Shown here piece by piece: positions 57,145-64,000 of a DNA stretch of 64,000 nt. This DNA is from Scedosporium boydii. Its lineage: Eukaryota > Ascomycota > Sordariomycetes > Microascales > Microascaceae. A program made the position numbers and the translations under genes. The stretch lies in NCBI GenBank assembly GCA_002221725.1, contig NJFT01000017.1, positions 186,001 through 250,000 on the forward strand, read 5' to 3'. Every line of letters begins with the position of its first letter. Within the stretch, counting starts at the first letter, position 1. A model generated the notes under the pieces. The model did not search any database and had not been told where the DNA came from. It worked only from the letters and a program-made list of their open reading frames with translations.

Positions 57145-58768
57145 TTTAACGCCACAGCGGAAATTTGAGAGAGAGGCGGGAATACAAAAGACGTCGAGAG
57201 AAATATCCGGAGTAGTCTTGGTTGGGGAGGGAGATGCGGTTAGATGCGATATCTGAGATTCAACCTCTACTTAGGGAAGGGTGAGTGAGACGCTTTTATG
57301 TGCTGGTGTCGAGAGGAGAATTGTTCAAACGGCGGAACTGGCGGGACTCCCTAATGCTTGTCCGAAGCATATCTTGGCCTTCTCGGGGCCGGTGCTACTC
57401 CCCAACATGAGGTATCTTAGGTGTGGAATGAACCATTTGGCAGCCGAGGATGAAGAGTCTCGTCTTGACATGGTTCGGGCTCCCTAGTCTATGAGAATGC
57501 CTTGGCTTGATGGTCGAGATTCGCATCCTCGGCCGAAAAGCGCGTTTGGTCAACGAACAGCTGGTGTCGGAGCCTGTAGGCCTGCAGGTGCGCATTTCGC
57601 TCCGAAGGCCGAAAAGCGCTCTAGGCGCCTAAGGATTGCCAGACTCCGCTGTCTTGGCGTTATACTACCGGACATATGAATGGAGGTGGCAAATTCTGTC
57701 TCGTTAAAACGGCCATCTTCTCTTGGGCCTCTCCCGCGTCTGGCTACTGCCTATCTTCTATTACAGGGTGCACCACTCGAAGCCGCGTGGGCTTGACGCG
57801 GACTTCACTCGTAATTCGGTCTCTAAGATTGTCCTTTATTGTACAAAACAGTTTCAGTTAAAAGGGAAGGCTTGTCATGTATCATTTTCAAGAAACTCTA
57901 TCAATATTCCTTGTGAGGGTTACTTGGAGACAGCCACAATACTAGAGTCTAAATAGAATGGGTATAAAAAAAAAAGAACGAGAAATAATAGCCCTCAGAA
58001 AGTGCCACTTGCTGTTTTGCCTCGGATAGTATTGAACATTGTTTGAAATGAAAGGGCGGCCGAGACTGCGGTCAGGTAGGATGCGTCAGGCTTATAATAT
58101 GAAATCCATGCGAGATGTCAGCTTTACCCGCGCAGGCCCGACGACCTGCGGAATCCGCAAAACTAGTCCATTTTCAGCGGCCACTGCCGCGGTGGCTTAG
58201 CCCCAAGCCCGAGTACTTTTGCAAAGGTTCATTTGTATTGATGATCCCAGCCGAACGAAGTTATGGAACGTAAAGTTTCCTGGGGGTTGCAGTGGTCAAC
58301 AAGCTTAGCGATGCGACATTGCGTCGTGTCGTTTCGTATACTGAGGCCGCGTGCGATGAAGAATGCGAGGTTCGCCCGAGAGCCTGTTTGGAGTCCTGAT
58401 TTTAGCCCGGTCTAGATCTACTAGGCTAACTTTCGCGGTTGTCTGGGGCTTTTGCTCTACCATGATCTTGTCTTTGTACGCCATTCCGCAAAGCTGCGAT
58501 CACGGGGCTGAGTTTGGCTTTGCTGACCGCAGTCAAAAGTTGACTTCCAGGGGTGAATGCGCATTCTACATAACGCCCAAGATCTCGTCCCAGATCTAGA
58601 TCTAGAAGATATAAGAGTCCCTTCCAGACTGAGAAAGCCTCGGAGTCTCTCGTTCATCGATCAAGCCCACTCCGTTGTTGGGCATCTTACCTCTTCTTCG
58701 TTGAATCGAACAACCTCAACACGCGCACACAGCTCCCGAATTTCAACGACAACTCCCGCCACGCCAAC
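57145..58768. other. Divergent intergenic region, 1.6 kb (DUF1446 gene / transporter)
   Basis: A long shared upstream region with possible control elements. It includes a short overlapping palindromic stretch, agatctagatctaga, near 58592-58606, and a TATA-like gatataag at about 58608, some 160 bp before the transporter start. No gene is supported. Confidence 0.5.
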
Positions 58769-60400
58769 ATGGACAGAATTAGTACCAGGGACATGGAGTT
58801 GATAGACACACGCCTGTATCAAGCCGACACGAAAACCGTCTTAATTACCTCAACCACCCCCTCGAATGAAGAAATCCTGCCCAATACTCATGCCGCCTCA
58901 TCCATGAATGACGAAGAGAACCTGCCTCTCGGCCAGGCCATCCGAAGATATCCCAAGGTTGTGGGCTACTGCTTAGCCCTCACCATCATCGTTGTCGGGT
59001 GGGGATATGACCTAGTGCTCATCGGTGCTATCGTTGCCGTGGACCCTTTCCAGCGGGACTACGGGGAGATTTTTGAGGGTAAACAGATTATCCCATATCT
59101 ATGGCTATCCCTTTGGAATGCTGCCAATCCTATGGGCATGGCCATTGGGTCTCTCTTTGGTGGATGGCTTCAAGATAGGATCGGCCGTCGTCCGAGTCTC
59201 ATGGTTGGCAGTTTCATCTGCGCAGCTGGTGTCGCCGTCATATTCTTCTCGCATCTCGCGACCACCATCACAACTATGCGAGCCGTATTCTTCATCGGCA
59301 AGGTTGTCCAGGGTGTTTCCATTGGCAGCCTCAAGATTACCGCGTTAGCGTACATGTCCGAAATATCACCGACTGCTCTTCGCGGCTCAATCATGGCTCT
59401 GATTCCCACTGGCAACCTGTTAGGCCAGCTACTCGGAGCCATCGTGGCATATGTCATCAACGATGTGGAGGGAAACAAAGGTTACCTCGCAGCCTTCGGC
59501 TCTCAGTGGGTTCTGGCCGTTGTTCCTTTTGTTCTATTCTTCTTCATACCTGAAAGCCCCGTTTATCTCGAGGAAAAATGTCGGTCGGGGCTGGCTCTCA
59601 AATCAGCTACTCGACTCTACGCCCCCAAGGCCGATGCAAAAAGAGCGCTAGATGCCATCCGACACAACATCGTCGAGGAGAAGGCCGCTGGTACTGATGC
59701 AAGCTACATCACCTGCTTCCGCGGCACAAATGCGCGACGTACCTGGATTGTCATACTCGCAAACCTCTTTCCCGCTCTCTTTGGGCTGGATCTCCTGGGC
59801 AAGTCAAGCTATTTTCTCCAGGTCATCGGTATGGACTCGGGCCGCAGTTTGATGATCCTTATCGGAGGGATTGTCGCCGGGACTGTTGCAAATGGCATCG
59901 GCATTTGGATCCTATCGAGAGTCGGCCGGCGAAAGGTGACTATCATCTCCCTCGGCGGTGCAGCCATCCTCTGGGGGTCTGTTGGCGTCTCCGGATTCTG
60001 GTACACCCCCGCCGTTCCCTATGTCGTCGCCGGTCTTCTCATTGCTGTGATCTTGGTCTGCGGCATGGGTTGCTGGCCAGCCGCATACGCCATCATGGGG
60101 GAGGCGAGTTCCTTGAGGTTGCGTGCGAAGACTCAAGGTCTTGGAGGGGTGGCCCAGCAAGCCTCATCAGTGGCAATGAGCTTCGCTATCCCTTACGCTT
60201 TCAATCCGGATGCCGGAGATCTTGGCGCCAAGTCGGCTTTCGTCTACACCGGCACTTGTTTGATTGCTGTCGTGTTGTGCTGGTTCGCCTTGCCAGAGAT
60301 GAAGGGGAGGACGCCTGCGGAAATCGACGCAATGTTTAGCATTCGGCTCCCTACGAGGAAATTCAAGGGCCGGAAGGCAGGCGAGGAGGACTCCGGGTAG
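58769..60400 (+). CDS. MFS sugar-porter-family transporter
   Basis: A single exon of 543 residues with about 12 hydrophobic helices and a hydrophilic ~60-residue N terminus. Sugar-porter signatures: DRIGRRPSLMVGS after helix 2, GVSIGSLKITALAYMSEISP, PESPVYLEEK before the central loop, SRVGRRKVTIISLGG, and PEMKGRTPAEID at the end. The family moves hexoses, maltose-type alpha-glucosides or other polyols by proton symport across the plasma membrane. The central loop and N terminus resemble alpha-glucoside permease-like fungal proteins; the substrate is not certain. It is placed between the DUF1446/DUF4387 gene (divergent) and an alpha/beta hydrolase (same strand, 236 bp downstream), so it may import a compound used by that cluster. 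Confidence 0.9.
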   Translation: MDRISTRDMELIDTRLYQADTKTVLITSTTPSNEEILPNTHAASSMNDEENLPLGQAIRRYPKVVGYCLALTIIVVGWGYDLVLIGAIVAVDPFQRDYGEIFEGKQIIPYLWLSLWNAANPMGMAIGSLFGGWLQDRIGRRPSLMVGSFICAAGVAVIFFSHLATTITTMRAVFFIGKVVQGVSIGSLKITALAYMSEISPTALRGSIMALIPTGNLLGQLLGAIVAYVINDVEGNKGYLAAFGSQWVLAVVPFVLFFFIPESPVYLEEKCRSGLALKSATRLYAPKADAKRALDAIRHNIVEEKAAGTDASYITCFRGTNARRTWIVILANLFPALFGLDLLGKSSYFLQVIGMDSGRSLMILIGGIVAGTVANGIGIWILSRVGRRKVTIISLGGAAILWGSVGVSGFWYTPAVPYVVAGLLIAVILVCGMGCWPAAYAIMGEASSLRLRAKTQGLGGVAQQASSVAMSFAIPYAFNPDAGDLGAKSAFVYTGTCLIAVVLCWFALPEMKGRTPAEIDAMFSIRLPTRKFKGRKAGEEDSG

Positions 60401-60636
60401 TATTAGTTTCCGCGACACCGATTTAATGACGAAATTAATTTGCATATTTTCATCTTCTCGCCATCACGAACTCGGTTAATTCGGATTCATTGGTGAAGTT
60501 TCGGACACAAGCGAGATCAATCTGACTAAGCATCGGCCTCAAGACTCAGGGGGCACCTTGGCTCAGCTCGAACTCGCCCCCAGTGAGACTTCGAAAATTT
60601 CACTCATTCACTCAATCACTAGACTCATTCTCGAAG

Positions 60637-61632
60637 ATGGCCAATCTACCTACGCTCGTCTTTATCCCCGGCTCATGGCATAAACCTACATGCTATGGCA
60701 AGATCATTAAACTCCTCCAAGAGAAGCACAAGTTGAGATGCGTCGCGATCACTCTCCCTTCGACGACGGGGAACCCAGACGCGACCTTCAAGGATGATCT
60801 CGACGCTGCCCGCACCGCAATTTCTAGTGAAACCTCCCAAGGACGCGACGTAGTAGTCATTGCTCACTCCTTTGGCGGCATGATTGGAAATAGCGCGGTT
60901 AAGGGTTTCACGCGACCAAAGGATACCCCAGCGAGTAGCTCTGCTCCGACATCAGACTCGAACAGTACTCAACAGGTTGAGCAGCCTCAATCGCCAACAA
61001 CGGGCTATGTCGTCGGCATCATCCTCATAGCCTCCGGCTATACTATAACGGGGGTGGCCTTTATGGACCCCGCCTTCGGCCATCCACCTCCCGCCTGGCG
61101 TGTCAATAAGGAGACTGGATTTGCCGATATCGTCCCTCTTCCGCGTGAGCTATTCTATCACGATCTCCCAGATGATGAGGCGAATTACTGGGTCTCTCAG
61201 CTCACCCCCCAGAGCCTGAAGACATTCTTTGAGGGGAGAGAATATGCATATGCCGGTTGGCTGGATGTGCCCTCATGGTACATCGGCACCATCGAAGATC
61301 GGGGTTTGCCAGTGGTGCTTCAGCGGGTGCAGCTAGCCATGGCGAGGGAAATGGGTGGAAACATCGTGCATAGAGAGATGCAGACAAGCCATTCGCCATT
61401 TTTGAGTCAGCCCGAACAGACGGTAGGGATAATAGTTGACGCTGTCGAGGCATTTACTGGGGAGACGGTGGGAAAAGAACCTGTGGGTGTACGAAATGAG
61501 GTTGCCCTGCCGGGGGTCAGAATCTTGCGGCCTCTTACTTGGTTTAAATATGGGCTGCCGTACTTCTTTGGCCGCGTCATAGGAAGAAGCATTCTTATCG
61601 TCAGCTGGGTTAGGAGACTGTGGAGATCTTAA
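60637..61632 (+). CDS. Alpha/beta hydrolase (AB hydrolase 6-like) with C-terminal extension
   Basis: A single exon of 331 residues from the ATG at 60637 (gaagATGGcc); an in-frame ATG at 60583 adds 18 residues. LVFIPGSWHKPTCYGKI at 7-23 supplies the oxyanion region. The nucleophile elbow is VVIAHSFGGMIG with S78. The C-terminal base is probably the His in QTSHSPFLSQPEQT. A Ser/Pro/Gln-rich insertion (about 93-129) and a basic, hydrophobic C terminus (FFGRVIGRSILIVSWVRRLW) extend the usual ~240-residue fold. Expected role: cytosolic or membrane-associated esterase, lactonase or amidase; the substrate is unknown. Same strand as the transporter upstream. Confidence 0.85.
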   Translation: MANLPTLVFIPGSWHKPTCYGKIIKLLQEKHKLRCVAITLPSTTGNPDATFKDDLDAARTAISSETSQGRDVVVIAHSFGGMIGNSAVKGFTRPKDTPASSSAPTSDSNSTQQVEQPQSPTTGYVVGIILIASGYTITGVAFMDPAFGHPPPAWRVNKETGFADIVPLPRELFYHDLPDDEANYWVSQLTPQSLKTFFEGREYAYAGWLDVPSWYIGTIEDRGLPVVLQRVQLAMAREMGGNIVHREMQTSHSPFLSQPEQTVGIIVDAVEAFTGETVGKEPVGVRNEVALPGVRILRPLTWFKYGLPYFFGRVIGRSILIVSWVRRLWRS

Positions 61633-62010
61633 GAGTGGTGGTGGATGCGATGCTGGCGGATTCTACTGTGACTGTGTTTAGAAACGTGTACGAAAAGATA
61701 CCAAACTCCTCTCGGATTTAAATTTACTCACCATCTTCGCTCAACCCCAGGCGCCCGGACAAACCCGAGTCGAACTTAAAAGATGCATGGACATGGGTCC
61801 TATTTCTTCGGAAAGTCAAAGAGATATTGAACAAAATTAAACGACTACTAAAACACAGAAGAAAAGCCCACGAAAAAGATTTTCAACCTCGCCACTCTAT
61901 ACAAGATAAGACAAAATTACAACTTTAAATAGCACTCATATCGGGTCACGGTGTCTCCACTCGCCCGTTACAGTCCACCCCATATCCGCCATCCTTCGTC
62001 CTTCATCCTT
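61633..62010. other. Convergent intergenic region, 378 bp
   Basis: 3' flank of the hydrolase and of the NRPS. AT-rich at 61800-61930. No gene. Confidence 0.5.
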
Positions 62011-64000
62011 CTAGCTAAGTTCACTCGCCGCGCGGAACTGGAGTTGGGGTATAGTTTTTTCCGGGCGAGAAACTTGGCCTGATATCAGGAGTGTCTGCAT
62101 ACCGAGGGTTGGGAAGTCGAGAATATCTTGCAAAGTGAGTTCCAGCCCTGCCTTCTCGCACAGCATTCCCAGTTCAGCAGCCTTAATAGAATCACCTCCC
62201 ATGTCGGAGAACGAGTCATCGGAGTGGATGTCGCGTGGTGGGTTGAGCAATAGCTTCCAGAAGGATTTGATCTGTGAATCGATAGCTTGCAATGCCTGTG
62301 GAGCTTCAAGTCGGGCAGGGGAGGGGATTTTGGAAGTGTCTCGCGGGTCGGCGAGCTTGAGAGGCTTGTGGCTGGGCTCCAAAGCTCCAATAGACGAGGA
62401 AGGGTCATCGTTCATAGCTCGGAGAAGATCCAAGTAGATCGTCATGACAGCCTCAGCTCCGGCTGGAGACAAGGTTTCAGAGCTGTAAGTGAAACGGAAC
62501 GACGAGAATCCGTCTTTATTCGGCCATGCCATCATCCAGCAAGCCCCGGACTTCAGTAGGCCACCGCCATATACGGCGCCTCCCTTAACAGACCAGGGCA
62601 CGTGGGAATCATCTGAAGGAGGCTTAGGATCCGGGATATTCTGGTACTGGAAGATTGTACCGGAATTGGCCAAGGCATTGGACCACACTGACTGCTTGAT
62701 AATGCGGCTGGTTGGAGTAGCTTCGTACGGCATGCAATCTATCATCTGACTACCAAATTCTAATCCTGAGAAAGCAACTATAAATGCTAATGGTATTAAT
62801 CCTAAAAAGAAATAAATTTATTTTTAAAATGTAAATTAAAATAAGATCTAATAATTTTATTTAAATTTAAATCATTTAAAGGTATATTTTTAATATTATT
62901 TTTGTTATAAAAATAAGCTGTATTTTTTTACTCTTTTAAAACTGGCGCTTCATATTTTTCTCTATAATCACTTAATTTTAAATTAAAAGGTTAAATTTTC
63001 GATGCTTCTAAAAATTAACAAGCGCTCTGTTATGAATTCATAAAATTAAAGATATTTATGTAAGTTTAGGTTCAGGATTCTTTAATAATAATAGTATATT
63101 TATACACTCTATATTCAATAACTAACTCAAAACGTCGTATTGGGACTTTTGCAGTAAAAGGTTGAATAAGTGGTAAATAAATAAAAAAAAATTATAATAA
63201 TTAAAATAAAAGAGTTTTATTAAAAAAATTTTTAATAAAAAAAATAGTGTAAAATTGTTAGAAATTATAAAGATTAAAATTAAAAAGAAAATATTGTTCT
63301 AATTTTAATATATATACAAATTCTAGTTATAATTATAGTTATTAGTAGAAAATTTTTCTAAAAACTTTAAAAAACAAATTAATAAAAAGTTTATTAAAAA
63401 ATAAATTTATACTTGAAAAAAGTAGAATGAACTACAGAACTTATTATTAGTACCGGTATTAACATAGAAACCGTTAAACTGTCAAATTGAAAGTTGTCCT
63501 CCACAAGATCAGAGACGACCTTATCGGGAGTAATTGAAATTCGGGTGGGTATAACATTGATACAGGGTCCAACTACGTCTTGGGCGCCGCCAAAAGGCGC
63601 GAAGCGCCCGGAGACAAGGCTCCAGAACGTTACGTAGGAACAGTCTGGCAGGTAAGAGTGGGCGAGGAAGTTCAAGGCCAGAGCCCACGCAGATTTCACG
63701 AGTGCACCGTAGTTGTAATTGGGCAGTTCGAGATCCTTGTACTTGAATAAAATCGTCCGCATGATGCTCTGGCTCATCACTGGTTGTCGTGTCGTGGGCA
63801 CTCGATCGCAAATTGTATCCATTGGCGAACATTCAATCGTCTTTCGCCAAAAGTTGTCTGTCTCCTCATTTGAAATCTTGAGAGAGTACTCGATGAAAGG
63901 ACGAAGGCCGGGTGGCTTTGTAGCCTGGTTGAGGGTGCCTAGGTATGCTAACCGGAGATCGTTGAATATTGTTGCCAGACAGAATCCATCATATTGAGCG
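62011..64000 (-). pseudogene. NRPS 3' end (condensation + carrier domain), split by an insertion
   Basis: The reading frame enters from the right edge. It encodes the C-terminal half of a condensation domain: QYDGFCLATIFNDLRLAYLG, a long middle, FWSLVSGRFAPFGGAQDVVG and VIPTRISITPDKVVSDLVED. The frame breaks at a 723-bp AT-rich insertion (62760-63482) and resumes as QMIDCMPYEATPTSRI ... FQYQNIPD. A carrier domain follows with the phosphopantetheine site SFSDMGGDSIKAAEL, and the protein ends at 62011 with no thioesterase. Termination in C-T is common in fungal NRPSs that release by a terminal condensation-type domain. The product is unknown. Whether the gene is dead, or the insertion is spliced out as an intron (see findings), is unresolved. 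Confidence 0.8.
62760..63482. mobile_element. AT-rich insertion in the NRPS, flanked by a 6-bp duplication
   Basis: A 723-bp block of very high AT content lies between two copies of CAAATT (62754-62759 and 63483-63488). Deleting the block plus one copy rejoins the NRPS frame exactly (DNFQFGSQMIDCMPYE). No coding sequence, terminal inverted repeats or TG...CA ends are evident. It may be a RIP-mutated solo LTR or non-autonomous element of unknown type. Confidence 0.72.

Noticed and set aside
1..64000. tRNA, rRNA and CRISPR features
   Set aside because: No tRNA-like arm pattern or rRNA segment was recognised by eye, and no spaced repeats were seen; CRISPR arrays are not expected in a fungal genome. 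A dedicated tRNA scan was not possible.

Overview
The window comes from a filamentous ascomycete (Pezizomycotina). Genes carry short GT-AG introns of about 42-140 nt. The content is typical of moulds: three Zn2Cys6 regulators, heterokaryon-incompatibility (HET) proteins, a Clr5-domain protein, an AA9 monooxygenase with a fungal cellulose-binding module, a cAMP-receptor-like GPCR and an NRPS. Two AT-rich, TpA-rich blocks look like repeats mutated by RIP. I cannot name the species. Gene density is low and HET genes, secreted proteins and transposon relics are frequent, which suggests an accessory or subtelomeric-type region; that is inference.

Layout. 1-8.6 kb: start of a DUF6601-like membrane protein (runs off the left edge), a beta-lactamase-fold serine hydrolase, a Zn2Cys6 regulator divergent from a peroxiredoxin-like gene, and a cyclase-family enzyme. 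9.9-17.1 kb: a secreted protein made of two tandem repeats, a 12-cysteine small secreted protein, and a six-exon medium-chain reductase of the trans-enoyl-reductase type, separated by long gene-poor stretches. 18.5-29.6 kb: a membrane-anchored HET protein, a second Zn2Cys6 regulator convergent with a small NAD(P)-binding protein, a complete but decayed Fot1/pogo-type transposon with TA target duplication, and a second HET protein. 30.6-45.5 kb: a seven-helix receptor, the AA9-CBM1 cellulose-active enzyme, a very short inorganic pyrophosphatase, an FAD monooxygenase, an alpha/beta hydrolase, a fructosamine-kinase-like protein and a second cyclase-family enzyme.

45.8-64 kb: a chimeric gene joining Clr5, a helical-repeat region and only the C-terminal half of a HET domain; an orphan transposon end; a frameshifted kinase-like gene; a Zn2Cys6 regulator convergent with a DUF1446(AtuA-like)/DUF4387 fusion; then an MFS sugar-type transporter and an alpha/beta hydrolase. 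The last four genes plausibly form a catabolic cluster. At the right edge is the 3' end of an NRPS (condensation plus carrier domain), split by a 723-bp AT-rich insertion flanked by a 6-bp direct repeat; removing the insertion and one repeat copy restores an open frame.

Exon borders were set by hand from splice consensus, reading phase and remembered family features. No alignment or database search was run.
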